The notes under the pieces are model-generated. The model saw nothing but the letters and a program-made list of their open reading frames with translations. It was not told the origin of the DNA and searched no databases. Below, in pieces: positions 36,047-59,055 of a DNA stretch of 64,000 nt (positions are counted from its first letter, which is position 1; the number at the start of each line of letters is the position of its first letter). Made by a program: the position numbers and the translations under genes. The stretch comes from Angiostrongylus vasorum (taxonomy: Eukaryota; Nematoda; Chromadorea; Rhabditida; Metastrongylidae), in NCBI GenBank assembly GCA_018806985.1, contig JADANN010000162.1:1385501-1449500 (forward strand), given 5' to 3'.

Positions 36047-36483
36047 CGTCGTCGTGAAAGTGTCATACGTTCATATTTCCTTCGCATTTTAAATTCGAAG
36101 CGAATTTGGGAAGAATGTTCGATGAAAAATATACGTTTATGGGAGTTGATCAGAGCGTCTTATACAAATGTTTCAAGTTCTCAACTCATCTAGTGGTCCA
36201 AGTCATCGGAAGATTGTCGAAAATGGTCGAAGAACCAGTTTAGCGGCAAATGTTTTAGACGTTTCAGTATTAGTGAAGTGATCGAGGTCAGTAGTGGTTA
36301 TCGCCTTGTTTCATGGTGTAGTTACATTAAAATGCTTATTATAATTAATAACTCAAATAAGCCATATGTTCGAAAAAACTGTGGCCTGTTTTAATGGTCG
36401 AGGGAATCACAAGGTTTAATGCGGAACATTTCTAACACTTGCTGTTTTGCTTTCATTTCCAAAAATCACAAGATTAGACGTAC

Positions 36484-38960
36484 CGGCAGATTGGTGGCGA
36501 CGATTTTGCCGGTGTCGAAGTTCTTGATCGCCGTGAACCCACCAGTTGTACGTTGGGCAACGATTTCGCATTCGGACATTGTCGTGACGTCGCAACTACT
36601 CACTGCTCTGCTCATACACACGTATATCGATGTGTCCTGGAAAATCATTTTATCAAACTGTACGGTTATATTCTGTTTATCATTCTGATCACATTTACAA
36701 GGCACGAAACTTAGAACGGAATCGTGCCACCCATGGTTTCCAATCAAATTTTGGATTCAATTTACCATAACTTTGCAGTCGTTGATGTCGATAGGTACCA
36801 GGCTTCCATTTCCATCCATGACCACATATTCGGGTACTTCTTGAGAAACGTAAATCTGACCTTGTGCCATAAACTGACCAGCATGGGCGATCTCAAGATT
36901 CGATAAATTACGCAGTAGTTCTTTTATTGGCTTATTTCTTATGCGATCCCAGTTAGCTGCACCAACCGTATTAGGTGCTAATGTTGATTGTAAGTTATAT
37001 GGATATTTAACTACATTTGATTTAAATATGCCCACTTTCCATATTCTAAGGGGTCCATAAACTCCTAAAGAGGTGACGGATCCGATGTAATGAACACTGT
37101 CCATTGCATACATGGGTGGTTTACAAACCAGAAGAAATCGTTTTAGTTCGCAAATTGCTGTGTTTGTTCGGTTTGCTAGCGATGTGGTACTAACCGCATA
37201 GAGAGTTCCGTCCTGTGCGAATTCGTCAAAATTGGAGCAGAGCAGCAGGTCCACAGCTCCCCCACTCAAGATCACATCTCACCGGAAACGCAACGACTTT
37301 CTCCGAGAACTCGGAGAGGTCTTCACCATCAGCAAGCCATTTCTGCAGGAACGCAAACACTTTAAATATGGTGTACATGTTTAGATGGTTATACACTCAT
37401 TACTGGTATTATAAAACGAGATCATCTGAGAAGGCTTATTAATGTGGACATCGATACCTTATCGACGAGATCGAAGAATGCTAATGGGATTCTGTTGTAG
37501 AGGAAGAATGCCCAGAGATCGTGATGGAACTTTTGCAATTTCCTACTCAATCCAATACGTATGAGATAGTCTCTAACTCTGAAAATTGATATAATACTGT
37601 GCTGAAGCTCATTCTGCGCGCTCAGACTGCATGAAGTTCGTGGAACACAAGAAAGGAACGCTCACATCAGCAGATTCTTACTAAAAGTTAAGATTTCTAA
37701 ACACAGCGAACGCATGTACTCTTGATGTAAACCATGGAATAAAAAATAAAAAGAAAGTGAACAAAGCATAGAAAAAGAATAGTACTGTTCAAGTCTCTCA
37801 GGGAGGGACATTCTACTTCACTAAGCATTGCAGAGATTGAGCGCACATCTGGTATGTGCAATGTCGTGCGGTGGCTTATTGATGTATCTGAGTTTTTATC
37901 CTCCCAAACAAGTGCGGCATCCTTTTCTCGAAGGGATGGAAAGCTTGCTGAGGCTTAAGCCCACAGCGCTGGGTCGAACTAGCGATCGATCCAGTATGTA
38001 CTGCACAGGCACCTCTAAGCTTTGTGATACACGCGCCTACGTGTAGTAAATAGCGCCTTAACAGGTTGAGATAACCTATGGTGCCCTGAAATCCTAAAAG
38101 AGCTTCATAGTGACTTCTTGGCTGTCAATCAAGGTCACTAAAATCTCTTAGGGAGGTGCCTAGTCACTCAATCGTTAAGTCATTAGTAATTTTGGTAATT
38201 CGTTAGTTACTGTCGTATCTTTTGAGGTTCCCGGTGCTGGTTGAATCGATTATTCTTGGATTCCGGTAATAGTTGTGCTGGAAGGTTCCTATATTGATTT
38301 GAAGGAATGAGTTAGTCCCAGACAAGTTGGATACCAATTTTTCGACCCCGTAGGGCTAAGAGGCTTGGTAAGCTGGGAGCGGAATCGAACCAGCACCATA
38401 CTTCTGATGATCGACACCGCTACCAAAGCGCTCCCCACCAATTGTTTTCGATTACCCACTTTTTATCACACAAATGTTTGGATATTCGATTGCATCAATG
38501 ATTGGCTTCTTACATTTCAATGGAAACTTCAGAATGTAGGCTTTCTTGGTTGCTGTTCTTTTTCTAAATTAGTAGAAAAAATCTATTGCTAAGCAAGAAA
38601 AAAAAACAAGCAAACTCACTCATTACTAAGTGCAGCATCGGAGACTGGGAAACCTAGAAAAATTGAGTGCTTAATCGTCGTTTCATTCCACGAGAACTGA
38701 AAATGTTGGGGATGTACCAACCATCAGATAAATTGAAGCTGCTGCAAATCTCAGCAAAGGCATTGTAGAAAGTTGTCATCCAAATCGTCCGAGCGGAGAC
38801 GTCAGAGCTTTCATTAACAGCCGTGTTATTTATGTAACGGTTCATATCAAATCTTTGTGGCAAACAGGTCTTACTGTCGAACATCAATCTGAATGAATAC
38901 AATGTTAATACTACCATTATTGCTGTCATCACTATGATTGGGCCTTATTATTATTACTAC

Positions 38961-39023
<63 letters not shown>

Positions 39024-40137
39024 TACTACTATTAAAAGATTAAATGATAAAGCTCTCTGCGCTGCTCAATTCTTGAGGGATGCGCCATGCACTTGACTTC
39101 ATTAAACAACGTTCCATTAAGCATATCTGGCCTTTACAATGACTCGCGGTGGCCTACCCATGCATCGAGCCAGTGCTGCTATCCTCCTACACAAGTTTGG
39201 TACCAATTTGCCGAACCCGAAGGGATGGAAGGCTTCGTGGGCCTTGGTTGCGGGGGTTCGATTCCACGTGTGTGTTGCAGGGCGCCTCCGACCAAAGCGC
39301 CACATGCACCTTGGCCCCTAGTATTCTCATTACAATTATTATTATTGTTATTATCCTAATTATCATTATTAATAGTGTTAGTGTTAAAAAGGGTGCGTGT
39401 GGCGCAGTGGCAGGAATCGCCACTGCGGCACACACGTGGAGTCCATCCCCGCGCCCATAGCCCACCAAGCCTTTCATGCCTTCGGGGTCGGCAAATTGGT
39501 ACCGGACTTATGCGGGAGGATAGCAGCAATGGTTCGATACATCGGTAGGCCACCGCGGGTCATTTTGAAGGCCAGATATGCATTCAATCACCTCCAACGA
39601 TAATTAATGAAGTCGAATGCACAAGCCGCATCCCTTAGGAATTGATCAACGCCGAGAGCTTTATCCTTTTATTAATAGTGTTGCTATTAATAATTAGACT
39701 CCAGTTAAAGCCTCGTTGCGTCATTGTGGGTGGTACTGTTTTGCGCACGATTCCGGTACACAGAGGTGCATTCATCGCTTCACTAAGGTTACCCATGCAG
39801 AGAGATTTCAACATTTATACTACGAAGTTCTGCTACGAGTAAGCCTATACCACACTAGACTCTGAGAACTGCCTGTGGTTACGTTTTTGCTAAAAGCACT
39901 ATAAAAGTAAGAAGATCAAAGCACAAAAATACGATATTTCGCAAACATAGCAACTGTCAGTCTACAAATCTCCGTTCAACGAAATTCTTGGTCGGAAATT
40001 GTCTCCCGTCACACTGGTCCAAGATTATCTAACTTAGCCCTTCCCAGCTCCTTGTATAGAATTCCATTGCTCTCGAACTTGTCGGTAATGGACGCAATGC
40101 CAACAGACAGTAGAGAGAATATGATAAGAATAATCAT
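36484..40137 (-). CDS. unrecognised secreted protein, 5' exons; frame interrupted
   Basis: Exon 1 (40137-40013) starts one base after a TTTCCAG acceptor and encodes a signal peptide, MIILIIFSLLSVGIAS. Exon 2 (38888 to about 38702) has VLMFDSKTCLPQRFDMNRY and FNLSDGWYIPN. Exon 3 (37342-36484) has KWLADGEDLSEFSEKVVAF, LLLCSNFDEFAQDG, FLLVCKPPMYAMDSVHYIGS, NWDRIRNKPIKELLRNLS, GWHDSVLSFVPCKC and TGGFTAIKNFDTGKIVATNL before a GTACGT donor. About ten cysteines and several NxS/T sites suggest an extracellular protein. Two defects are seen: a frame shift in CCCCC (37259-37263) and an in-frame TGA at 36757-36759. The TGA could be avoided by a 56-bp intron only with another one-base shift. An exon may be missing between exons 2 and 3. 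It is either a decayed gene or assembly error. Confidence 0.6.
37788..38041 (-). repeat. SINE-A copy, diverged
   Basis: GCGGTGGCTTATTGATGTATC, CTCCCAAACAAGTGCGGCAT and TGTGATACACGCGCC, minus orientation, with the tail decayed. Confidence 0.75.
38225..38445 (-). repeat. SINE-B copy (5' two thirds)
   Basis: CAGACAAGTTGGATACCAAT, GGGAGCGGAATCGAACCAG, minus orientation. Confidence 0.7.
38943..39030. repeat. (ATT)n microsatellite
   Basis: Tandem TTA/ATT units directly upstream of the SINE-A tail at 39040. Confidence 0.95.
39040..39315 (-). repeat. SINE-A copy
   Basis: TAAATGATAAAGCTCTCTGC tail at the left, GGGTTCGATTCCACG box B and AAAGCGCCACATGCACC head at the right. Confidence 0.85.
39388..39672 (+). 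repeat. SINE-A copy, inverted relative to 39040
   Basis: GGGTGCGTGTGGCGCAGTGG head, GAGTCCATCCCCGCGCCC box B, tail GAGCTTTATCCTTTTATT. It faces the previous copy across about 70 bp. Confidence 0.9.
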
Positions 40138-40789
40138 CCTGGAAAGTTGTTTTTGTGAAAAATTAATGCGATTTTGTCTTTTTTTCAATTTATGAAAAAT
40201 TACACTGCCAACAAAACCTGTGTTTAAGCTGCTGAAAGTCACCGACTGCTTCACAGTCTAAAATTCCACTGTGTCATATATAACGATACGAAGCGCAAAT
40301 AGAACTATGAGCAAGTAGCATAGTCTTTAGTCTTTCTTTCCTAGCTAGTTAGTAAATCTGTATTACAAAGTTTTCCATGAAAATGACGGTTACAATTCAA
40401 GAGTTACTGCTCAACACCGAGAGAACATCTATCGAGTCATAAATATACAGGTATCGGACAGAGCCATGCAGTCTCAGGCAAGAGTGGTCTTGGAACTTGT
40501 TTTTCGCCTGTAAGCTCAATGCAATAGATAATTTGTGCAAAACATTTTCCTACGTGTCCAAATCACATAGGCAATGACTACTGGACGTAACGTCGCAGAA
40601 GCAATGGACCAAATAAAGAAATCCCGAAAGGAGCGGGTTCGTCGGACGATTTCAACGTATGGAATAGTAGCTATCATAGTCTTTCACGTCATTAGAGGTC
40701 GGATTATCGAGGTGAGGTCAGGCAAAGGTCAGGCCATTCTGTGATGGTCTGGGCTGTGATAACGGCAGGCAGTTCGGCATATATGATGT

Positions 40790-41170
40790 GCATATTGTTT
40801 GTTAAGGTATGTAAGGTACATCATACTCTGCTGTGAAAATTTATAGTGGGCAGCAAATAATAGATTAACATTGTGATTTGGACTACAGCCTCAGGTTAAC
40901 TGGGTTCAATGGCAATATGTGCTCCTCAGACCAATCCTGTTGACGGGTGATTGCTGATGGCAGTGTTAGGTAGAAAACTAGCTGAGAGAAACGCAGAACA
41001 AGGACCCTCCGTTGAGCAGTGTGTGATGCGAGAGCTCCGGAAAAAGGAAATCGTGGCTCCATCTGGCCTGGGGTCCAAGTTTAGCGAATATCTCAACATC
41101 GCTGTGGTTGTATTTCACATCATACCTTACCGTGAAGTATTATAGCAGCGCCAAATAAAAGGTTAGCATT
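40790..41170 (+). repeat. SINE-C copies (tail fragment and full copy)
   Basis: A tail fragment (GTGGGCAGCAAATAATAGAT, near 40840-40875) is followed by CTCCTCAGACCAATCCTGTT and a full copy from 40965 (GTAGAAAACTAGCTGAGAGA to GCGCCAAATAAAAGGTTAG). The CTCAGACCAATC flank recurs inverted at 41694-41720, so the mobile unit is longer than the tRNA-like part. Confidence 0.75.
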
Positions 41171-41295
41171 ATTGACAGCCATCGAAAAATTCATGCTAGG
41201 GGATATGTTAGTGATAACCCTGTATCTACAGCTATCAAGCATTTAAAATCCTCTAATGCGAGTGTGCTTCTCATTTCTCTACAATCGGTTTAACC

Positions 41296-52462
<11,167 letters not shown>

Positions 52463-52464
52463 CA

Positions 52465-52720
52465 ATGGCGTCGAAGTTGACGCTATCATTTCTGCTACCC
52501 ATTTTCGTGGCATTTATTATTTCTTCTGGTGTTAACCGTATTAGATGACGGGCTTTGGTCTTCACATCAACACTCTCATCGATTTTCAACGGACTTGATG
52601 GTCTTTTGGACAATTCTCAGTGAGCTCTCAGATATCACTGCAGTGCCTTCGGCAGCTTCTCCATCTTTTCGCGATGCGTACGTTAGGCTGAGGATGTGGA
52701 AGCGCCTCCACAGCGCCTAA
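52465..52720 (+). CDS. possible very small secreted peptide gene, two exons
   Basis: The ATG at 52465 is two bases after the kinase TAG. Exon 1 (52465-52528) encodes MASKLTLSFLLPIFVAFIIS, a signal-peptide-like segment, and ends at a GT. Exon 2 (52632-52720, TAA) after CTCTCAG continues in phase with DITAVPSAASPSFR and then DAYVRLRMWKRLHSA. The product would be 50 residues with a basic tail (WKR), as in some peptide precursors. No family is recognised. The AG of the kinase stop codon, preceded by CTTTT, could serve as a trans-splice acceptor. It could also be chance within a 3' UTR. Confidence 0.35.
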
Positions 52721-53140
52721 AGACAGAGCAGACTAAGTGCTAAAAGTAATGACATTAACCATTAAGAATAAAATAGGACGATTTGTAGCGCATATAAAGA
52801 AAACTGAGACGTATGCAAATCAGATGCCCACACTATTCGATCATCATGTAGATGAAGAACTTGGTGCTGATAAGAAGTTCACAAGAAGGCGGATTTTCAC
52901 TGGTGTCCAAAGATTGCCTATGAAAGCGAGCCACATTTTTTTCAGAAGTTTTTGGTCAGTACAAAAATCGACAGAAATTACGATAGCACAAGTAGCAGCG
53001 ATTCATTGCACAATTCGCAATAAAGATTCAAGTTACTGTTTCCTCACATCGATCAGGTGAAGACACTTAGTAGGTGAACGGTCAACTAATAAAAATATGA
53101 CATTTACACTCTAAATGTTGCGAAACATATTAGTATTTGC
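52721..53140. other. unassigned, ORF without recognisable features
   Basis: An open frame at 52737-53060 has no motif or splice support that I can name. Confidence 0.35.
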
Positions 53141-53385
53141 TTTGAGATCGATCTCCATGCCCTTGGCCCACCAAGTCTTCTATCCCTGTGGGGTTGGCAA
53201 AATGGTACCAGACTTCTCTGGGAGAGATAGTAGCACTCGCTCGATACATCGGTAGGTCACCGCGAGTCATTGTAAGGGCCTGTTATGTATTCAGTCACCT
53301 CCACATGATGCTTAATGATGTCGAACGCATGCGCATCCCTCAGGGATTGATCAATGCCGAAAGTATAGTATTGTCCTTTTTTTAT
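53141..53385 (+). repeat. SINE-A copy, 5' truncated
   Basis: It begins inside box B (GAGATCGATCTCCATGCCC). Body ACCAGACTTCTCTGGGAGAG, tail GGATTGATCAATGCCGAAAG. Confidence 0.8.
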
Positions 53386-53427
53386 TTGTCGCTTGTAAAT
53401 AACCAAATAAGTAGACAAACATAGTGT

Positions 53428-53790
53428 TAGGGTGCATAGCACAGTGGTAGTGATGTCCGTCACCACGATCATGGTGCTATTTCGATTGCGCTCCTGGCCA
53501 ACGAAGCCTCTTACTGGACTCTGGGGTCGAGAAATTGGTACTAGACTTGTCCGGCAAAAATTCACTCTCTGAAATCCAATTGGGAATGCTTCAGCCCAGC
53601 TTTCTCAGGTCTCAAGGAGAATCGACTCGACCAACATTCTAGGACATTAAAGATAAAATGAAAAAATCCTCAAGCAGCGGCCGAAGGACACGTAGAAGTT
53701 AGAAAATGTTTGTGGATGCGAGGAAACGAATGAAATGTAAGAAGTGCCAGGGCCCGCACAGTAGACGTGAAGATGGATCAAATAAAAATA
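53428..53790 (+). repeat. SINE-B copy
   Basis: GGGTGCATAGCACAGTGGTA head, TATTTCGATTGCGCTCC box B, body ACTAGACTTGTCCGGCAAAA, tail GGATCAAATAAAAATAAA. Confidence 0.85.
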
Positions 53791-54842
53791 AAAAACATGG
53801 CGTTAAAAGCGTGAAATAATCACTGGAGTGCATGACGAATAGCTTTATTATATTCCAAAAAATATAGAAAAACTTAAGATTTTGAGGAGAAGTGGAGCGC
53901 GGCTTCGTTTATATTCATCATGAGCGCAAACGAGCTATCAAGCCCGTAGGTCAAGTAAGTCCTCCACTCATCCCAGGTCAACAGTTGGTAAGAGAATTAT
54001 CTGTCAGCTCATAACGAAGCAACAATATGAGCACTTGATGAAGTCATGCAAAGGCAATGAACTTTGCATGGCTAAAATTCATCTTCAGTGAGTCAGCGAT
54101 TCCACTAAGAATGCGGTCGAGCAACTTTGAGAATGACTGGTACACAGAATATAGGCATTATATTGCACCACTTATTCAAAAAGCTAATAAAGAAATTGCG
54201 ACAAATTAGAGACTGAATGGCGTTCCTTGTTTACATCCAAACATGACGTCGTCCTTTACGAAAAACTTGCGCCGTCTACTGTAGTCGATGCCGCGGAAGA
54301 CAAACTCCTTTTTGAAAAACGGTCTCTGATGTCAGTTTGTTTGCTAAGTGTTAGCTTTTCGGCAATCCACAGTTATGGTCATAGGTAGAAGCATAATGAC
54401 TTCTTTCTTCAATGAAAGGTACAACGATACCTCACGGACGCTATCAAAAGAACTGCTGTGAACTACATTTTACCCGTATAACGGCGTACTTTGTTCAGGT
54501 TCTTTGATTTCGGATGTTTTGAGTGATATGCGGGAACTTTGGTTTAGCAGTGTTAGAGATCATCAACATCGTTTCGTGGAAAAGAGAATATCCATTTGAT
54601 TGATCAGGGTCTGAGTGGCCTTAAACCGACCGCTGCTACTGGGCGACTGACACAGGGAAACTGACACAAGGATAAAAAGTAAAACACTCCACATTGAGCT
54701 ATCCGCCAGAGATGCTCCGCGCACGAGGCTGTAGAGGTGGCTGAATAGATAGTTGGTTGTACAATGTCATACTAACGACATGTGCTTCGTAGGGTAACTT
54801 TAACTACTTCACTACAGTTTTTCATTTCGAAAAATTAATAGA
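53791..54842. other. no gene recognised
   Basis: About 1 kb of low-information sequence. I could not assign it to any of the repeat families or find exon-like structure. Confidence 0.4.
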
Positions 54843-54990
54843 GAAAAGCGCATAACGCAGTGGTTAGAGGTGCCCCTAAAATACATCTTTCTGATTCGAT
54901 CATTGCTTACCTAGCCAAACTCCTATCCTTCAGGGATAAGTCAGCTGGTAGCAGACTTGTTTGGAGAAAGCTCCGTTCTATCCACAAGAG
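54843..54990 (+). repeat. diverged SINE-A/B-like tRNA head and body
   Basis: AAAGCGCATAACGCAGTGGT head, TGATTCGATCATTGC box B, body TAGCAGACTTGTTTGGAGAA. Confidence 0.5.
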
Positions 54991-54999
54991 CTGATTACT

Positions 55000-55650
55000 A
55001 ACTGGAGTAGGAAAAGTGGGAACACTACACGACATCTGTGCTTGGATTTATTTTAGAGCGTATTTACTGTAGCGAAATTTAACGCTATTCATGAAGAACA
55101 TAAAATGTCGGAGAAGCCCATGATGCCCAGATATATGCCAACTTTTTGCAGGCGACAAATCAAGATGGAGAACCGTATGAAAGAAGTGTTGGAATACGCC
55201 GAACATGTGCTACTAGGTGGCGCACAACACTTAAATAAGCACTATGAAAATTGGGCACTTGAACAGATTACTTCCCACAACCGCTCATTTATTCTATCAT
55301 CTTCTGTCTATTATCCTTTTACAAGTTATTCATCGCATTTGTTCTGAGTAATATATAAGGTGTTCCACCATTTTTATCATTTCCACGTTCACACAGAGAT
55401 ACTCTGGCCGATTCCAATTCATGATTTTGCAGGTATCCACCTCTTTGTAAACTTTTTCCGAACCGTGCTGGTTTTCTCTAGATTACGGCCTGTTCAGTAA
55501 AAAATAAATACTCGTTTTAGAGGTGACATAGGGTGTTTCCCAGTATCGATCACTGTAATAATCGACAGCTGCACCTTTACAGAACTGTAAAATGTCCACT
55601 ACTTCAGGAAGAAAAAAGGTTTGAGAAAAAGCGAAACACACGCCGGAATC
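55000..55650. other. no gene recognised
   Basis: Intergenic. An 80-codon frame at 55105 has no recognisable feature. Confidence 0.4.
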
Positions 55651-55837
55651 AGGGGCAGATAGCACAGATGTCCATCATCACGAGCATGGTGCTAGTTCGA
55701 CTCTGCTCCGGGGCCAACCAAACCCCTTATGCCTCCAGAGTCAGGAAATTGGTACCGGCCTTGCCTAGGAAAAAGTCAATCTCTGCAATCCAATTGAGAA
55801 CGCTCCAACCCGGCTATCTCAACACTCCTGGAAGAAT
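55651..55837 (+). repeat. SINE-B copy, 5' half, interrupted by the Penelope complex
   Basis: GGGGCAGATAGCACAGATGT head and TAGTTCGACTCTG box B, up to CAACACTCCTGGAAGAAT. The rest of the same copy resumes at 59862. Confidence 0.9.
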
Positions 55838-58800
55838 TCTTTCTGCTTCTGTTTAGCAAACACGAGGTGTTATTTTATTTCTTTGTTTACGTACAAGCTG
55901 ACGTTTCGGCGGATTTCGCCTTCCTCACAGCCTGGAAAGGTCAAGTTGATTGCGATCTACACGGTCAAACGCCTCCATAACCAAACAGAGAAAATTGTTG
56001 AACCAAAATTTCAGTCACATTGAACACAGAGTCTTTGCACACTCACCGCTTTCTATGAGTCTTCCACTAAATATTTCACGTGGACACCAACCGCACAGAG
56101 TTCACATGGAATCGTAATGTACCCATCTCATCAGAATAACGGGCTTATATACCGCCCAATATCACGCGTGATAATGAGGCATTCCTCCCTACGGTTCATT
56201 TTCGGATTCTTGGAATTGATCCAGAATGCCTCAAGAATTTTGCGCGCTTGTGTTCTCGATTCCTGCGCTAGGATCGTAACCCGTACTTCAAGATCTTCTC
56301 CGTTATATCTCTGCGTCCTATGCGTGCCTAGTGGAGTATTTGGTTTACGTATGCCGACTAGATGTTCTTTTATACGAACGCAGAGTGGTCTACCCGTTTC
56401 GCCAACGTATTCGTCCCCGCACGCTTTAGAAGAGATCAGATAAACTGTACCCGAACTCATGCAGTCACCGTCTCTACAATTGGGGCAAATTATACAATTT
56501 TGCGTTGCACATAGACGGTCGTATAGGCGGTTACGAACTAGTTGGCGTCTTAGATTACTCGGTGGCATTTCACTTGTCGTTACCGAATTCTCTAGACCGG
56601 CCCTTCTTAAACGGCGTTTTATAGCTGCACTTACTTCATTTGAAATGAAGGGCAGGATAAACGGGACCTTATTGTCGCTAGAGTTATCGTTGACTGTGCT
56701 TTTTCCTCTACACCTATCCCGAGCTACAGTTTTGTAGCCATTAAACATGGCTATTTGCCGCGCCAAGTTCCGGGACACCTCTCTCTGCTCCCTTCCTGTG
56801 CACACGCTGGTAGCTGTTCGAAACATGTTTCTCACAAGCGCCCTTTTCGTGTGAGAGGGGTGAGAGGAGAGGTAATGAACCAAGATGTTTTTAGTACTTG
56901 GCTTTCGATACCATTTCATAACGTAGCCGTTTTTTGATAGCTTAGTTTGCACGTTCAGAAATGGAAGCCAGTTTTCTTTTGGTTTCTCTTAGGTGAAATT
57001 AATATACTCTGACTGTTCGTTCAACAACTCGAAACATTTGTCAATTTCCTCTTGTGTTGAACAAATGACCAAGCAGTCATCTACATATCTACAGTAGAGT
57101 AACGGCCCGAGATCTATTACTGGGTGCTTCCACCTTAGACATGAATGCAATGGCAAGGCTTGGTGCCAGTCGTTGTCCCATTGCCAGCCCTCTCGTTTGT
57201 GCGTAATACCTCCCGGACCATCTGAAGATTGAGCAGTTTAGGCACTCCTTTAAGAGTGTCATCAACTGCTGAATCGAGAAGCCATACATGTTTATTGCTC
57301 CTTCATGTTGTATAAGGAGCTTGCGGATGGTTTGCATAGCGGAGTCATTCGACACGTTTGTGTAGAGGGCGGTGACGTCGAAGGACTCCATCACGTACGC
57401 GCTGTTGGGCTGCACAGTACGTAGACGATCCAGGAACATTTGGGTGTTCGTTAGATGGGGGTGGAATGTACTTCAACAACTGGGTAAGTATTAGGGTTAT
57501 TAACCACGTTATTCTATCCGTTGGCACGTCCACGCAGCTAATGATAGGTCTGACCTTAAATAACGATGGATCGGTAGACACAGAGATCATCGCTGGATAC
57601 TAACTTATGGGTTTTGATAAGTAAGTACAGGACGAGACATGTTGGTAGGTCAACTTTGAGTTGCGAGATCACTGATGGTTTTAACCCAGCCGCTCTTACC
57701 ATCATTTTTAACCCACTCGTTGTTTAACTTTCGGTATTGACTTTTAAATTCCTTTTCAGACGATCGACGATAAAGGGAAGCATCTTCAAGGCGCTTTTTC
57801 CGTTATCTAAACATCTAACTGATGAGGAATTACAACGAACTCTCCACCCTTATCACTAACCGACAGTCTTATGTTTTACGATCTTATCAGCTCTCGTACC
57901 TCCCGCATACCACGTTTTTGCATTTCAGTGAGGTTGGAGCAGTATCTCTTTGATAGTGATTAAGGACCTTGAAAGTTTCATTCGTAAACGTCCGAAATTT
58001 AACGTCAACTTCATTATTGGGCTCTTGTTGTCTAAGGAACGGTTGAGGAAATGATGGTACTGGTAGTGCCCTTACTTGTTGTTGTTCGCGCCTATTCAGC
58101 GCTTCATCCCTGGCTTTTTTGCGGAGTCTATCTTGCAGTTCATGCAAACTACATGCGATCCTACGCAAGGGTTACCTTAGAAATGGGTTCAGATGGTGAG
58201 AAGCTCGGTCCCAATTCTAATAACGAGCGCGCACCGTCAGGGGCAGTCGTGCCTCCTAACACGGTTGGCCATAAATTTCTTTGTACATTATTTATCCTAC
58301 TGTGACTCGTTTGATGTTCGTTGGCAGTGTTTCTGTATGCTCTTGAAGCCGTGTTATGCGATTTACTCAAAAGGTCTTCGAACTTTCTCCGCAAAGTTAC
58401 TTTAGCATAAGACCTAATAGATTTCCAAATCAACACTGACCCACCCACTATTCTCCTCCAGAGGCGGTCCTCCGAATACTAGCACACTAGTTTTCTTTCT
58501 TCTCGTACTTCTTTCACTTGGCGAACATCTGATTTTGTTTGATTCGTAGACAGGTGCGTAGTACTCTCAACTCGATGTCCAGTACTCGGTGGCTATCCTC
58601 TGGCAGTCTGCATATTTCGTGTAGTCGTTTTCGTTCTATGAATTTTGGAACGAGTTGGTGTTTCAGGCAGCGGCGGCGAAAGTGCATCGCCTGTCGAGCT
58701 AAGACGATCTTTTGTCTTAGAAACAGTGCTTCTTTTGCAAGTCGGAAGTATCTTGCTGGTTCATCTTGCAGTAACTCCCACCTCCGACTTTCTATTAACC

Positions 58801-58895
58801 TCGGCATTGATTGAATAATTCTTTCTGCTTCTGTTTAGCAAACACGAGGTGTTATTTTATTTCTTGTTTACGTACAAGCTGACGTTTCGGCGGAA
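55838..58895 (-). mobile_element. Penelope-like element with RT and GIY-YIG endonuclease, nearly full length
   Basis: Sense is minus. It starts in a truncated terminal repeat (58895-58830) and then the N-terminal region (58807 MPRLIESRRWELLQ; 58448-57887 with ARSLLELGPSFSPSEPI). The RT follows ([56 protein letters not shown]) with its YVDD at 57076-57087. Next is a long intact stretch, 56952-56131, with [15 protein letters not shown], a cysteine-rich linker [17 protein letters not shown], and the GIY-YIG domain SGTVYLISSKACGDEYVGET with R and H downstream. The left end is the complete terminal repeat (55838-56125) holding a hammerhead-like motif at 55896-55932. Several frameshifts make it inactive. 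It resembles the nematode Penelope-like lineage. Confidence 0.92.
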
Positions 58896-59055
58896 TTATC
58901 TTATATATATTATATATATTGTATATATTATATATATTATATTATACTACATTACATATAATATCTAAATATATATAGATATAATATAATATCTATATCT
59001 ATCTATTATGTCTATATATCTATATTATATTATATATATCTATATTATCTTTCGT
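58896..59055. repeat. AT-rich simple-sequence junction between the two Penelope copies
   Basis: Irregular TATATATTA / ATCTATAT repeats separate the minus copy from the plus copy. Confidence 0.85.

Larger units (their letters stand above)
34976..36483. other. unassigned intronic or intergenic stretch
   Basis: It holds a SINE-A head fragment (35535-35620, minus) and two everted AGGTCA half-site repeats (35991-36046). A short exon-like ORF on plus (about 35802-35889, PVKLRVSEFVPEKRLPY, ending in a GT) is unexplained. Nothing else is recognised. Confidence 0.4.

Noticed and set aside
36757..36759. Programmed TGA readthrough (selenocysteine)
   Set aside because: Nothing supports a selenoprotein here. 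A one-base error with a small intron, or a decayed gene, is simpler.
39117..39603. Clusters of overlapping 60-100 codon ORFs that resemble each other (also at 17854, 34747, 42053, 63351)
   Set aside because: Their similarity to each other comes from SINE-A DNA, and each copy is open in several frames by chance.
32861..40137. Assignment of the minus-strand secreted gene to the EFF-1/AFF-1 cell-fusogen family
   Set aside because: Signal peptide, cysteines and beta-rich look would fit, but I cannot identify a diagnostic motif by eye. It is left as unknown.
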